A DNA stretch of 64,000 nt from Undibacterium pigrum (GCF_003201815.1 NZ_QJKB01000004.1:248001-312000); one strand, 5' to 3'. Positions 44,918-54,731 are shown, counted from the first letter of the stretch. The notes: generated from the sequence alone by a model not told the origin. A program made the numbers and translations.

Positions 44918-46211
44918 ATGCTGCTGTATTCATCCCGGTATCGAGGAAATCAACATGGAAATCCACGATCACCTGACCAGCGATGCGTTGCACAGAACCA
45001 TCCTTGTGCATGCGGCTGACAGTTTTATCTTCGCGTGAACGTACGTCAATCTGGAATTCCGGGTGGCTTTTGGCAAAAGCCTCCTGTATGGTTTCCGTAA
45101 CTTGCGCCAGCAAAGCTTTTTCTGCTGCAGACACTGTATCAATCGCATCCTGGGCATTTTGTTCAGTGATTGCCGTTACATTCTCAGCATCACCAAAGAA
45201 CTGATCTACCGTTTGCCTGAACTCTTTTTGTGTCGTCACACAATACTGGATTTTCGCGATAGGGAAGAGACTATGTACTATGCGTGAAGCCATGACGCGC
45301 TCAGGGTCGGTCGTCATGACAATCAGGCTGTCTGCATTTTCTTCAAGGATGAGCCAGTGATGGTCTTCTACATAGGCACGCTTGAAGTTCTTCAGTGCTT
45401 CAGGACGTTGGCGGTCTGCCTTGTATGGTTGATAATCGCACTCAAAGAAAGTCGCCAGCGAATTACCGATATCTGCCGGGCTGACTTCAAATTCATCGAT
45501 GAGGATTTCTTCGACGTCCACTCCTTTACGACGCGCAGCACGTGCAGCCAGACCCAGTTCGGGTATCGACAGTATCGATGATTTGATCAGCGAATCAAAC
45601 TTGGTATGGATGACCTGAGGCGACATCAGGCGCTGTGCGAAAGCAACCGCCAGGGTGTTACGCAGGTATTTGAAGCCTTCCTCCAGCAAGGGCGGGAACT
45701 GGCAGTCATTACGGTTATTAATCAGTTGCAGTACACCCAGCAATTCATTGCTTTGCTCATGGATCAGCGGGCCGACCAGCATATGCTTGGTGCGAAAGCC
45801 AGTGCGCTGATCAACACGGCGCAAAAACTCAAGCTTGGGGGAAAACTTTTTAAGTTCCGCCTCATCGTAGACATTGCTGATATTGACGGATTGCTTGCTC
45901 ATCGCCACAAAGCCTGCAATGCTTTTTTCAGAAATTGGCAGGGCAAAATCCTTGAACGAAGTCAGGCCAGTCTTGACCTTGGATTCTATGGCATTTTTCT
46001 TGTAATTAACCGAGTACAGCGTCAGGCGCTCGCAATCAAACAGTTCACAAATGCTTTGTGATAAATCAAGCATGATTTGCTCGATATTGCTGGTTGAATG
46101 GATGGCATTCGTGATGGTTTGCAGATTCTTGAAGAAATGTAAGCGAGCATGCACGTCCTCTTTATCGTAGACATCATACTTATCTTGTTGGATACGGCGT
46201 ACAAAACTCAT
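44916..46211 (-). CDS. GAF domain protein with MshEN/GspE N-terminal-like domain
   Basis: A 431-residue soluble protein. The GAF domain spans about 25-190 (SICELFDCERLTLYSVNY, LVGPLIHEQSNELLGVLQLI). The segment at about 215-265 (SIPELGLAARAARRKGVDVE, then DIGNSLATFFECDYQPY) resembles the MshEN domain at the start of type II/IV secretion ATPases. The C-terminal part (about 290-431) looks like a separate small domain with charged helices and ends with a basic-acidic strand pattern. There is no kinase, cyclase or ATPase motif. It could be a signal-binding adaptor. Its stop lies in the bidirectional terminator shared with the TPS operon, so transcription is convergent. Confidence 0.75.
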   Translation of the reverse strand: MSFVRRIQQDKYDVYDKEDVHARLHFFKNLQTITNAIHSTSNIEQIMLDLSQSICELFDCERLTLYSVNYKKNAIESKVKTGLTSFKDFALPISEKSIAGFVAMSKQSVNISNVYDEAELKKFSPKLEFLRRVDQRTGFRTKHMLVGPLIHEQSNELLGVLQLINNRNDCQFPPLLEEGFKYLRNTLAVAFAQRLMSPQVIHTKFDSLIKSSILSIPELGLAARAARRKGVDVEEILIDEFEVSPADIGNSLATFFECDYQPYKADRQRPEALKNFKRAYVEDHHWLILEENADSLIVMTTDPERVMASRIVHSLFPIAKIQYCVTTQKEFRQTVDQFFGDAENVTAITEQNAQDAIDTVSAAEKALLAQVTETIQEAFAKSHPEFQIDVRSREDKTVSRMHKDGSVQRIAGQVIVDFHVDFLDTGMNTAA

Positions 46212-46558
46212 AAATTAGCTTTCATCAATGGAATTTCAATCCCGGCTATTTTGCCACAGCCTGACTATGTCGTCATTGCGACACTGATAAGCTTGGCCCT
46301 GGTTTTTAAAAAATACTTGGGTTTAACAATTTTAAGCAGGGAATGCTTGGCATTTTATGTATATACATTGCAAATGATACCATCAGACCCTATTAATTTT
46401 GCTTAAAAGACATGTATTTTTGATGGGCCAGGGTACTCAACCTGGCCCAGCCCAATTGCGTTTTTTTACTAGAACGCATCTCATCCTATTTATGAAATGA
46501 GTTCTAATTATTTTCCAAAACAGTGTCAGATCAGTGCCAAATTATTTGACAAGAGTAC
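46212..46558. other. Intergenic region with one hairpin, no gene seen
   Basis: A 347-base gap, AT-rich. It contains GGGCCAGG (46425-46432) pairing with CCTGGCCC (46441-46448) around an 8-nt loop; a T-run follows only about 14 bases later on the plus strand, so it is a doubtful terminator. It probably carries the GAF gene promoter at its left end. Confidence 0.4.
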
Positions 46559-48643
46559 TTACCAGATTGTGATACGTTTTTCTGGTGCGACATACATCTT
46601 GTCGCCTTCCTTGATGCCAAAGGCAGAGTAAAACTCTGGCAAATTCGTCAAAGGGCCATTGCCACGGAACATGGAAGGGGAGTGCGGGTCAGTATTCACT
46701 CTCAGTATGGTTTCGCCATCGCGCGACTTGCCACGCCAGACTTGTGCCCAGCCCATGAAAACGCGCTGATTGCCCGTGTAGCCATCAATCAACGGCGCTG
46801 GCTTGCCACCCAGGGAAATCTGGTAAGCCTTGTAGGCGATGGATAAGCCAGAATTGTCAGCAATATTTTCACCCAGAGTCAGCGCACCGTTGACCTTGTA
46901 TCCCGGCAGCGGGCTATAGGCACTGTACTGGGCAATCATGGCGGCTGTCAGTTTGCCGAAATTGGCCTTGTCATCCTTGGTCCACCAGTCACGCAAATTA
47001 CCATCCCCATCTGACTGGCTACCAGAATCATCAAAGCCATGGCTGATCTCATGTCCTATGACGGCACCGATGCCGCCATAGTTGACGGCATCGTCGGCTG
47101 CGGCATTAAAGAACGGTGGCTGCAATATTGCGGCCGGGAAGACAATTTCATTCTGGCGTGAGTTGTAATAAGCATTCACGGTTTGCGGGCTCATGCCCCA
47201 GTCAGTGCGGCTGACTGGCTTGCCCAGTTTCGCCAACTGGCGCTGGTATTCATGCTCACGTCCACGTATGACATTACCGACCAGATCATCCTTGGCAATT
47301 TCCAGCTTGCTATAGTCGCGCCATACTTCTGGATAGCCTATCTTGGGGTTGAACTTGGCAAGTTTCGCCAATGCTTCTTTCTTGGTTTCCGGACTCATCC
47401 AGCTCAGGGTTTCTATGCTTTGCTTATAAGCCAGCAGCAAATTGTTGACCATGGTTTGCATGCGCGCCTTGTTCTCTGGCGGGAAATATTTTTCCACATA
47501 CAACTGCCCCAGGGCTTCTGACATGGCTTCTTCTACCCGCCCTACACCACGCTTCCAGCGTACCTGATTGGCAGGCACGCTACGCAGGGTTTTGCTGGAA
47601 AATTCAAAATCCTGGTCGACGAAGCGCTGGCTGAGGAAAGGCGCATAGGCATTCAGGGTTTGCCATTTCAGGTAAGTTTTCCAGGTATCCAGAGGCGTGG
47701 CAGCAATGATTTTGCCGAGGCCGCTAAAAAATTCTGGCTGGCGCACAATGACGTAATCCATTTTGCCTGCCATGCCTATGGCGCTGAAATAAGCTGACCA
47801 GTCAAAGCCTGGCAACAATTGCTCAAGTTGCTTCAAGTCTGTCTTGTTATAAGTTTTGACCGGGTTACGGTTTTCCACCTTGGTCCACTGTACCTTGGCA
47901 ATCTCGGTTTCCAGCGCCATGATGGCGGCAGCGCCTTGCTCTGGCTTGGTCTGTCCACTCATGCCCAGCATTTTTTCCAGATGCTTGAGATAGGCTTCTC
48001 GGAAACCCTGCAACTTGGCATCATCCTGTTTCAGATAATAATCGCGGTCTGGCATGGTCAGGCCATTCTGGCTCAAATACACAGCATAACGGCTGGAGTC
48101 ACGTGCATCCTGGTTAATGCCCGTCGCAACAGGCATGTTCACACCCAGTTTGCTGAGTTCTGCCATCAAGGCAGGCAATTTTGCCTTGTCGCTAAGTGTA
48201 TCGATGCGGGCAAACTGGCTTTGCAATGGCTTGATATCAAGCGCATTGGCGCGTGCTTCATCCATGAAGCTATTGAACAGATCAGCAATTTTTTTCTGGT
48301 TTGAACCTGCGGCGAGTTGTTTGTTCGCTGCCAGGGTCTGGATGATGTCATAAGACCTTTGCTCGGACAAATCACGCAACTGGTCAAATGAACCAAAGCG
48401 GCCACGGTCAGCCGGTATTTCTGCCGTTGCCAGCCATTTGCCTGACATGTGCTGATAAAAATCGTCCTGCGGTCTGACAGTTTTATCTATCCACTGTAAA
48501 TCTATGCCGGATTGCAGTTTATGCGCGACGATAGTGCCGGTGCTGCCAGAACTGCCAGCATTTGCATTTTGTGCAAAGGCTGGTGTTGCCATCATATTTG
48601 TAAACAGACTGGCAAGAGCGAGAGAAATCAGGGTACGTGACAT
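46559..48643 (-). CDS. M13 family (neprilysin-like) metallopeptidase, PepO type
   Basis: A 694-residue exported zinc peptidase. The signal peptide covers about 1-24 (ALASLFTNMMATPAFAQN). The peptidase_M13 N-terminal domain begins near residue 50 (GIDLQWIDKTVRPQDDFYQH). The zinc motif is IGHEISHGFDD (H-E-x-x-H) with the third ligand in GENIADNSGL (E-x-x-x-D). The C-terminal domain has the ending RVNTDPHSPSMFRGNGPLTN and KRITIW, normal for the family. It degrades small peptides in the periplasm or outside. Transcribed singly; no regulatory partner adjacent. Confidence 0.95.
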   Translation of the reverse strand: MSRTLISLALASLFTNMMATPAFAQNANAGSSGSTGTIVAHKLQSGIDLQWIDKTVRPQDDFYQHMSGKWLATAEIPADRGRFGSFDQLRDLSEQRSYDIIQTLAANKQLAAGSNQKKIADLFNSFMDEARANALDIKPLQSQFARIDTLSDKAKLPALMAELSKLGVNMPVATGINQDARDSSRYAVYLSQNGLTMPDRDYYLKQDDAKLQGFREAYLKHLEKMLGMSGQTKPEQGAAAIMALETEIAKVQWTKVENRNPVKTYNKTDLKQLEQLLPGFDWSAYFSAIGMAGKMDYVIVRQPEFFSGLGKIIAATPLDTWKTYLKWQTLNAYAPFLSQRFVDQDFEFSSKTLRSVPANQVRWKRGVGRVEEAMSEALGQLYVEKYFPPENKARMQTMVNNLLLAYKQSIETLSWMSPETKKEALAKLAKFNPKIGYPEVWRDYSKLEIAKDDLVGNVIRGREHEYQRQLAKLGKPVSRTDWGMSPQTVNAYYNSRQNEIVFPAAILQPPFFNAAADDAVNYGGIGAVIGHEISHGFDDSGSQSDGDGNLRDWWTKDDKANFGKLTAAMIAQYSAYSPLPGYKVNGALTLGENIADNSGLSIAYKAYQISLGGKPAPLIDGYTGNQRVFMGWAQVWRGKSRDGETILRVNTDPHSPSMFRGNGPLTNLPEFYSAFGIKEGDKMYVAPEKRITIW

Positions 48644-48766
48644 GGTATGTCCTGGTTATGAAGGGTGTTATGTGGAAAGGTCTATAGATGCGCTACTTTA
48701 GCTAAAGTTCAGGAATTTTGGAGAAACTTATGCTGCAGAACGGCAAATGTGAGGCCGAAAACAAGA

Positions 48767-49135
48767 TCAGGACAAGTGGCTTAATTGAATAGCCATGCAC
48801 GTCGCGCTGACAGTCAATACCGCAAATGGCTTGATGATGGGAATAGGGAAACGAGGGTGTTCAGGCAGAGATGGCGCTACCACCATCCACAATGCATCTG
48901 GCAAATGCCTGTGCTGCATCAGGTCAACACGCCATGGAACCTGATATTTGTGTGATTGATGCCAGTACTCAAGCTCGGCATGCAGCCAGCCAGTGGCACA
49001 GCCATCGTCATCGCCAGTGATCTCTTGTCTGGTACTCAAGACGCGCACTTGCACTTTAGGCCACAAGGCTATTTGTAATAGCCTTGCACCATAAATCAGA
49101 CCAAGTACGCAGACAAGCAAAAAAAGCAGGTTCAT
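48767..49135 (-). CDS. Small membrane protein of unknown function
   Basis: A 122-residue protein with a hydrophobic N-terminus (MNLLFLLVCVLGLIYGARLL) and a second hydrophobic stretch near the C-terminus (KPFAVLTVSATCMAIQLSHL), with a polar middle containing three Trp and several charged residues. It somewhat resembles DUF3592-like proteins (TM, small polar domain, TM), but I cannot assign a family. Coding potential is supported by length and codon pattern. No operon partners are obvious. Confidence 0.5.
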   Translation of the reverse strand: MNLLFLLVCVLGLIYGARLLQIALWPKVQVRVLSTRQEITGDDDGCATGWLHAELEYWHQSHKYQVPWRVDLMQHRHLPDALWMVVAPSLPEHPRFPIPIIKPFAVLTVSATCMAIQLSHLS

Positions 49136-49210
49136 TAAAAGAGCCGGGGGGTATCGATCGCTTGTATATTGCCGACTCGAGCCGCTCTTGTAAATAAATG
49201 GATTTTTTAT

Positions 49211-49675
49211 TTATAGTGCCAGGCTTTTTCTATACACAATAAACCCTGACCGGTCTGCTACCTGGCGATACAATTTTTGTGCAGTCTCGTTAGTCTCATG
49301 GGTTTGCCAATATACGACAGTAGAGCCTGCCAATTTTGCCTGTTCATACACTGCCTCTATCAAGGCACGTCCCACACCCTGGCCACGTACATCTGGACTG
49401 GTGAACAAGTCATTCAGATAGCAACTGGCTTCAATACGGCTTGTGGTCCTGTGGTACAGATAATGCGCCAGTCCTACCAGCTGCCCATCCTGCTCAGCGA
49501 CCAGAGCGTGTATTGGTTCATAGCCGTCGAAAAACCTCTCCCAGGTCCTGAGCGTCACTGCTTCTGGCAAGGCATTTGGGCCAGTGCGTTCATAGAACTG
49601 GTTATAACCCTCCCAAAGCACAGACCACTTGGCGAAATCTTCTTTGCTGGCGGCACGGACTACTACTTTACTCAT
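49211..49675 (-). CDS. GNAT family N-acetyltransferase
   Basis: A 154-residue GNAT enzyme. Acetyl-CoA motif A is DLFTSPDVRGQGVGRALIEA (R-G-x-G-V-G), with motif B residues TVVYWQTHETNETAQKLYRQ. Acceptor unknown. It is the third gene of a probable operon with OsmC (50352) and PaiB (49698), 22 bases after the latter. The three may serve oxidative-stress or small-molecule detoxification; the Trp-Gln-Thr-His-Glu-Thr-Asn pattern is common in diamine or aminoglycoside-type acetyltransferases, but that is not enough to name a substrate. Confidence 0.88.
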   Translation of the reverse strand: MSKVVVRAASKEDFAKWSVLWEGYNQFYERTGPNALPEAVTLRTWERFFDGYEPIHALVAEQDGQLVGLAHYLYHRTTSRIEASCYLNDLFTSPDVRGQGVGRALIEAVYEQAKLAGSTVVYWQTHETNETAQKLYRQVADRSGFIVYRKSLAL

Positions 49676-49697
49676 TTCTTTTCCTTATCGTTTTGTT

Positions 49698-50348
49698 TTA
49701 TTCGGTTTCAAACAATTGTTGTTCCATGGCGTTTGCAAGTGCGTGCGATGCAGGGTCATGTTGTTCGCGTAATCCATCCACCATATTCACCCTGTCCTGC
49801 GTGCTTTTGTTCTGGCTGGTTTTCCATTTGCCGCTGATGCGACGGATGGGGATTTCTATGCCGACTATCATGTCCATCATGCGGTCTATATATTCTGCAG
49901 GCGCATCGCTGACTTTCCATGGCTGGTCGAATTTGCGTTCAAAATTATCGCTAAGATTGCTGAGCAGGCGCAAAAATTCCTGTCGGTCTTCGACGACGCG
50001 CATCGGCCCGTGTGCATGCACAACCGCATAGTTATAGGTGGGTACGACAGAACCGCTGCGCTGTTTTTCTTCATACCAGCGTGGACTGATATAGGCTTGT
50101 GCGCCCTGGAAAATCAACAACGCATCCTGAGCTGAAGCTGCACTTTGCCAGACCGGGTTATTGCGGGCGACATGGCCACGCAAGACACCATACGGTGCAT
50201 CTGCCGTTGGTGCTGAGATGAGAAATGGGATGTGATTCGCTTCAAGTTCACCTGCTTGCAAGCTGACCAGTGCAGCCAGTGGATGCGCCTGTATCAAGGC
50301 ATGCAAGACTTCAATACGTTCTTCAAAAAAATGACTGGGCATGTACAT
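49698..50348 (-). CDS. PaiB-like FMN-binding protein
   Basis: A 216-residue protein of the FMN-binding negative transcriptional regulator (PaiB) family. Family features include ALVSLQAGELEANHIPFLIS, GHVARNNPVWQSA, LIFQGAQAYISPRWYEEK and VPTYNYAVVHAHG, the split-barrel flavin-binding motifs. In Bacillus PaiB is linked to sporulation and protease genes, but in Proteobacteria its role is unclear; many members look like flavin-dependent enzymes. It starts three bases after the OsmC gene stop, so the genes are co-transcribed. No sign of truncation. Confidence 0.9.
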   Translation of the reverse strand: MYMPSHFFEERIEVLHALIQAHPLAALVSLQAGELEANHIPFLISAPTADAPYGVLRGHVARNNPVWQSAASAQDALLIFQGAQAYISPRWYEEKQRSGSVVPTYNYAVVHAHGPMRVVEDRQEFLRLLSNLSDNFERKFDQPWKVSDAPAEYIDRMMDMIVGIEIPIRRISGKWKTSQNKSTQDRVNMVDGLREQHDPASHALANAMEQQLFETE

Positions 50349-50351
50349 GGG

Positions 50352-50813
50352 CTATTCGATTTCTATGATGACTTCGGCATGAATGGAGTTGGCGATATAA
50401 CAGTGCTCATGTGCCATATGATGCAGTTCTTCGCGCTCCTGCAAATTGGGTTGCTTGTCTCCACTATAGTTTTCTTGCGGACGTAGGTGGATGCGAGTGA
50501 TGGCTGTCTTGCCACCGGCATTTTTATCCATGACGCCTACCGCCAGGTCACGGTATTGATCCACCACATAGCCACGCTTGGCGACAAAGGATAAATAGAA
50601 CAGCATGTGGCAAGAAGCCAGAGCCGCGACCAGTGCCTCTTCCGGGTCGACATTTTTTTCTTCCGACATCGGTACTGGAACAGACAGAGGGGATGAGGAC
50701 GCTGGTACAACCAGACCGCCGTCAAACTCCCATGCATGCGCTCGGCTGTAGCGGTTGTCGCTGAATGCCTGCTCGCCACGTTCCCATAAGATTTTTGCCT
50801 GGTATTGATGCAT
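50352..50813 (-). CDS. OsmC family peroxiredoxin-like protein
   Basis: A 153-residue OsmC/Ohr-superfamily protein. Two reactive cysteines fit the family: LAALASCHMLFYLSFV (peroxidatic Cys) and HMAHEHCYIANSIHAE (resolving Cys). Members reduce organic hydroperoxides with thiols. First gene of the OsmC-PaiB-GNAT operon and divergent from the MocR-type regulator at 50918, with a 104-base shared promoter region. The regulator may therefore control this operon, but the family usually responds to pyridoxal compounds, so the link is only positional. Confidence 0.92.
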   Translation of the reverse strand: MHQYQAKILWERGEQAFSDNRYSRAHAWEFDGGLVVPASSSPLSVPVPMSEEKNVDPEEALVAALASCHMLFYLSFVAKRGYVVDQYRDLAVGVMDKNAGGKTAITRIHLRPQENYSGDKQPNLQEREELHHMAHEHCYIANSIHAEVIIEIE

Positions 50814-50917
50814 TTGTTTACTCCGCTGTCATGAATATGCGTTAATCTTATGCTTGGTATTGGCTATTTAAAAGTACCAATTTTATAAAAAATAAGAATG
50901 CCAATTTAGGCGAGAGC

Positions 50918-52417
50918 ATGCATATTTCTCAAATGATTGCCGGGATAACCCTGGACAGACAAGACCGCCAGCCCTTGTACAGACAGTTGTACGCCGAAAT
51001 AAGAAAAAGTATATTGGCGGGCCAGATGCTGCCTGGCATGCAGTTGCCACCCAGCCGCGAGTTTTGTCAGGCGCTGCAAATTTCCCGGCAGACGGTGTTG
51101 AATGCCTACGATCAATTGCTGGCAGAAGGGTATTTGCGCGGCTCGGTAGGGCAGGGAACTTTTGTGAATGAAGATTTACCTGCAATTGCAGAGCGTGGCA
51201 AAACAAAGGTCAGCGATATATCCGCGACAAAGCTGCTGGACAGAATTTCCAGGCGCGGACTGCAGCATATGGACCCACGCGGCAGCACGCGTTTTCATCA
51301 GGGTAGCGTAAGGGCATTCAGGGTGAGTATGCCTGACCTGGATTTATTCCCGTTTGATATATGGGCGCGGCTGGAAGCGCGGCATTGCCGCCATCCCAAA
51401 GGGCAACTGGGTTATGGCGATCCTGCCGGTCATCTGGCTTTGCGTGAATTGCTGGCAGTATATTTGAAGGCGGTGCGCGGTGTGAATTGCTCGCCAGAAC
51501 AAATCCTTATTACATCGGGTTCGCAGCAGGCGCTGTATCTGCTGAGTACCATGCTGCTTGATCCGGGTGAAAAGGCCGTCGTGGAATATCCATGCTACCG
51601 CGGCACCACAGCCGCCCTGCACGCGTCGCAGGCTGATATCTGCGCGGTACCCGTCGATGATGAAGGCATGGATGTCGAATACGCAGCCAGACATTATCCG
51701 GATGCGAGAGTCGCCTTTGTCACACCGTCTCACCAGATGCCCCTGGGTATGACCATGAGCCTGCAAAGGCGCATGGCCTTGCTGGAGTGGGCTCAGGCAA
51801 ATGCAGTGTGGATAGTCGAAGATGATTATGACAGTGAATACCGTTTTGGCAGTTCACCATTGGCATCCCTGCAAAGTCTGGATACACATCAGAGCGTCAT
51901 CTATGTAGGCACTCTCTCCAAGGTGCTGTTCCCTGGCCTGCGCTTGGGCTATCTGGTGTTGCCAGAAAAATTACTGGAGCCCATGATACAAGCCAAAGCT
52001 GTCATCGATAAACATACCAGCATCATGCCGCAAATGACGCTGGCAGACTTTATTGCAGAAGGCCATTTTGGCAGGCATATCAAGCGCACCAGAAAAGTCT
52101 ATGCAGAACGCCAGGCATGTCTGGTGAACTGTCTGGAAAAGCAATTGGTACATGAACTTGTCTGTGGAGCGCAAGACGGCGGGCTTGATCTGGCTGTGTA
52201 TTTCAAACAGGCTTATGATGAAGAGCAGATCATAGAAGCCGGGCAAAAAATCGGCCTGGAATTGCGCGGCCTCGGTCACTATGCCGATGTGCCGGGAAAA
52301 ACAAACAGGCCGACAGAAAGTTCTGGCGGCCTGCTACTGGGTTTTGCTTCACTGACCTGCGCAGAGATAGAGCGCAGCGTCAGCAAGCTGGCTACGCTCT
52401 TCAAAGCTGCTCATTAG
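50918..52417 (+). CDS. MocR/PdxR-like transcriptional regulator (GntR-aminotransferase fusion)
   Basis: A 499-residue protein. An N-terminal GntR winged helix (about 10-75, QPLYRQLYAEIRKSILAGQM, LPPSREFCQALQISRQTVLN) is joined by a linker to a fold-type I aminotransferase-like domain (about 120-495). The PLP-lysine environment is YVGTLSKVLFPGLRLGYL, and VEDDYDSEYRF is the cofactor-contact motif. MocR proteins use PLP as ligand and regulate vitamin B6, GABA or other amine genes. It is divergent from OsmC-PaiB-GNAT and about 25 bases from the convergent leuA end, so its target is probably the divergent operon. Confidence 0.93.
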   Translation: MHISQMIAGITLDRQDRQPLYRQLYAEIRKSILAGQMLPGMQLPPSREFCQALQISRQTVLNAYDQLLAEGYLRGSVGQGTFVNEDLPAIAERGKTKVSDISATKLLDRISRRGLQHMDPRGSTRFHQGSVRAFRVSMPDLDLFPFDIWARLEARHCRHPKGQLGYGDPAGHLALRELLAVYLKAVRGVNCSPEQILITSGSQQALYLLSTMLLDPGEKAVVEYPCYRGTTAALHASQADICAVPVDDEGMDVEYAARHYPDARVAFVTPSHQMPLGMTMSLQRRMALLEWAQANAVWIVEDDYDSEYRFGSSPLASLQSLDTHQSVIYVGTLSKVLFPGLRLGYLVLPEKLLEPMIQAKAVIDKHTSIMPQMTLADFIAEGHFGRHIKRTRKVYAERQACLVNCLEKQLVHELVCGAQDGGLDLAVYFKQAYDEEQIIEAGQKIGLELRGLGHYADVPGKTNRPTESSGGLLLGFASLTCAEIERSVSKLATLFKAAH

Positions 52418-52442
52418 CGATCCGGCAGCAATCCGGCGGCGA

Positions 52443-54152
52443 TCAGGCCGCAATCATTTCCAATGCTGTGTCTGAGTTTGCATGACGGTTAATCACACTG
52501 ATGATGGCACGCATGCTGGCCGTTGCCGCATCGTCAGCTATGCCTGCACCATGCTGGCTACTGCCATCATTGACGCGCGCCTCGATGATGCTGATGTACT
52601 GTGAATGGCCCTGTTGCGTTACTTGCTGTTCTTGCTTGTCGATGATCCTGACTTGGTATCCAAGCGATTGGCAGACATTGATCTGTGCTTCAACAATACC
52701 ATGACCTGTACCCTGGATAGCTTGTGGCTGTCCATGGTGCAGCAGATCGACATGCAAGGATACTTGTGCCGGATCTGATGGTGATGTCCTGTGATGCAGG
52801 ACCGGGTTTGCATGATGAGCTTGATAACTGATAGGTGTTGCCGGCGCGAGATAGCTGTCGCTGAAAATCTGGTGTATCTGTTGTGCCGTCATTTCTTTGC
52901 CGCTGTCATCGGCAGCGGTTTGCACAACACGGCTGAATTCAATTTGCATGCGCCTTGGCATGCTGATGCCATATTCCTGTTCCAGCAAAAAGGCCATGCC
53001 GCCTTTGCCAGACTGGCTGTTGACGCGTATCACGGCGTCATAATTGCGGCCAAGGTCTGCCGGGTCTATCGGCAAGTAAGGCACTTCCCATATCGCGTCT
53101 TTTTGTTGCTGGGCAAAGCCTTTTTTGATCGCATCCTGATGTGAGCCAGAAAATGCCGTAAAGACGAGGTCGCCGACATAAGGGTGGCGCGGATGCACAG
53201 GCAATTGATTGCATTCTTCCACACACTGCCTGACGCTATCGATATCAGAAAAATCCAGGCCGGGATCAACACCCTGGGTGTACAAATTCAAGGCAAGCGT
53301 GACGAGGTCGACATTGCCGGTGCGTTCACCATTGCCAAACAAGCAGCCTTCAACCCTGTCTGCACCGGCCATGACAGCAAGCTCTGCTGCGGCGACTGCC
53401 GTGCCCCTGTCATTATGAGGGTGCACGCTGAGGATAATGGCGTCGCGTTGCGCGAGGTTCCTGTCCATCCATTCAATCTGGTCGGCATACACATTGGGTG
53501 TCGCGCATTCGACGGTGGTTGGCAGGTTGATGATCATCTTGCGTTCAACGGTAGGTTGCCAGATGGAGGCAACGGCGTCACACACTTCCTTCGAAAAATC
53601 CAGTTCAGCCATGCTGAAGGTTTCTGGTGAGTATTCAAATACCCATTCAGTCTCAGGCATGGCGTCCGTGAGCTGCTTGATGAGGCGGGTACCATCAGTG
53701 GCAATCTGTTTGACTTCTTCACGCGATTTGCCAAATACAATGCGGCGGAAAGCGGGCGCTATCGGGTTATACAAATGCACGATGGCGCGCTTGGCACCAC
53801 GCACGGATTCTATCGTGCGGCGTATCAGGTCTTCGCGTGATTGCGTCAATACTTCTATCGTCACGTCATCTGGTATGCGTTGTTCTTCTATGAGTTTGCG
53901 AACGAAGGCGAAGTCTGTTTCTGACGCAGATGGGAAGGCTACTTCAATTTCTTTCAAACCTATCTTGACCAGCATTTCAAAGAACCTGAGTTTTTTCTTT
54001 GCGTCCATAGGTTCTATCAGCGCCTGGTTACCATCACGCAAATCCGTACTCATCCATATCGGTGCTTTGTTGATGCTGCGGCTGGGCCATTGCCTGTCGT
54101 GTAAAGCGATAGTCGGGAAGGCCTTATATTTTTTAGCGGGATTACTCATCAT
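52443..54152 (-). CDS. leuA: 2-isopropylmalate synthase
   Basis: Start ATG 54152 (or 54149) follows AAGGA at about 9 nt; 569 residues. The catalytic TIM barrel (about 30-330) begins with [17 protein letters not shown], carrying the Arg-Asp pair of the DRE-TIM metallolyases; [19 protein letters not shown] supplies the metal-binding H-x-H. The C-terminal LeuA regulatory dimer domain (about 430-560) normally binds leucine for feedback inhibition. Length and DLRDGNQ start match the longer bacterial LeuA type. It condenses acetyl-CoA with 2-ketoisovalerate, the first leucine-specific step. A leucine-codon leader peptide upstream suggests attenuation control. Confidence 0.96.
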   Translation of the reverse strand: MMSNPAKKYKAFPTIALHDRQWPSRSINKAPIWMSTDLRDGNQALIEPMDAKKKLRFFEMLVKIGLKEIEVAFPSASETDFAFVRKLIEEQRIPDDVTIEVLTQSREDLIRRTIESVRGAKRAIVHLYNPIAPAFRRIVFGKSREEVKQIATDGTRLIKQLTDAMPETEWVFEYSPETFSMAELDFSKEVCDAVASIWQPTVERKMIINLPTTVECATPNVYADQIEWMDRNLAQRDAIILSVHPHNDRGTAVAAAELAVMAGADRVEGCLFGNGERTGNVDLVTLALNLYTQGVDPGLDFSDIDSVRQCVEECNQLPVHPRHPYVGDLVFTAFSGSHQDAIKKGFAQQQKDAIWEVPYLPIDPADLGRNYDAVIRVNSQSGKGGMAFLLEQEYGISMPRRMQIEFSRVVQTAADDSGKEMTAQQIHQIFSDSYLAPATPISYQAHHANPVLHHRTSPSDPAQVSLHVDLLHHGQPQAIQGTGHGIVEAQINVCQSLGYQVRIIDKQEQQVTQQGHSQYISIIEARVNDGSSQHGAGIADDAATASMRAIISVINRHANSDTALEMIAA

Positions 54153-54273
54153 GATGTTTTTTCCTTGGGCTGGCACAGTGCCTCAGCAAGGCGCTGATAT
54201 TTTCAATTTGTTGAATTCGTGGGGATGTGGCGACGCTAAGCTAACCGGCTGCCACAGAGATACGCGAGGCCGG

Positions 54274-54402
54274 TTAACCGATCGATAGTCGTAGCAGTAG
54301 CAGATTGCGACTAAGTGACAGCGCAGACTGTGGACGGGCAAAGCGAGGCATGACGCTGATAGCGCCTGCTGAATTCTTTGCTGATGTGCCTGATGATGTC
54401 AT
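54274..54402 (-). CDS. leuA leader peptide (putative attenuator ORF)
   Basis: A 42-codon frame starts at ATG 54402, with AGGA eight bases upstream, and ends at TAA 54274. It contains seven Leu codons, four of them consecutive (CTG CTA CTG CTA at 54303-54292) and one more two codons on, so the end reads LLLLRLSIG. The rare CTA codon is used three times. The leader stop TAA lies in an 8-bp stem (TAACCGGC 54242-54249 with GCCGGTTA 54269-54276). That stem interleaves with a second (TGTGGC 54226-54231 with GCCACA 54251-54256), so the two exclude each other, as in amino-acid attenuators. It lies 121 bases before leuA. No clear T-run terminator was seen. Confidence 0.75.
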   Translation of the reverse strand: MTSSGTSAKNSAGAISVMPRFARPQSALSLSRNLLLLRLSIG

Positions 54403-54731
54403 GCTATTTTTCCTGATGTCAGGAAGGCTGTGCTGGGTACTACTGGGATATAAAGGTAATTTTTGATACTGGTGTTTCAGGCTGGCTGGTATGCCGCTTA
54501 AAACTGGACAAGACGCAACTTATAGTAGCGAGCTTGCTAGAGATGGTAGTAGAACTAGTGTAGAAGCAGACACAGACGACAGCGCTGCCTGCAGCTTGGC
54601 GCTGTCAGCAGTTTTTCTTGCAGATGTCGATGTCAAAAAAGAGTTCATACAAAGACTGTAAGAGAAATTAGCTGTCTTCGTCAAGCAAAATTTTCTTCAT
54701 CATCAAGAATATTCAAAACTCAGCAATAATA
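54403..54731. other. Intergenic region upstream of the leuA leader
   Basis: About 330 bases between the leuA leader and the end of the next gene upstream (54732) on the same strand. It should hold the leuA promoter on the minus strand; weak TTGTCC and TATAAG-like boxes occur near 54500-54530 but are not well placed. No gene or strong repeat was seen. Confidence 0.35.

Noticed and set aside
46425..46448. GGGCCAGG/CCTGGCCC hairpin as a terminator
   Set aside because: The T-run is about 14 bases away and the nearest genes do not end just before it, so only an inverted repeat is claimed.
53437..54288. A 283-codon plus-strand frame opposite leuA and its leader
   Set aside because: Antisense shadow of leuA; Ser/Arg-rich low-complexity translation with no family resemblance.
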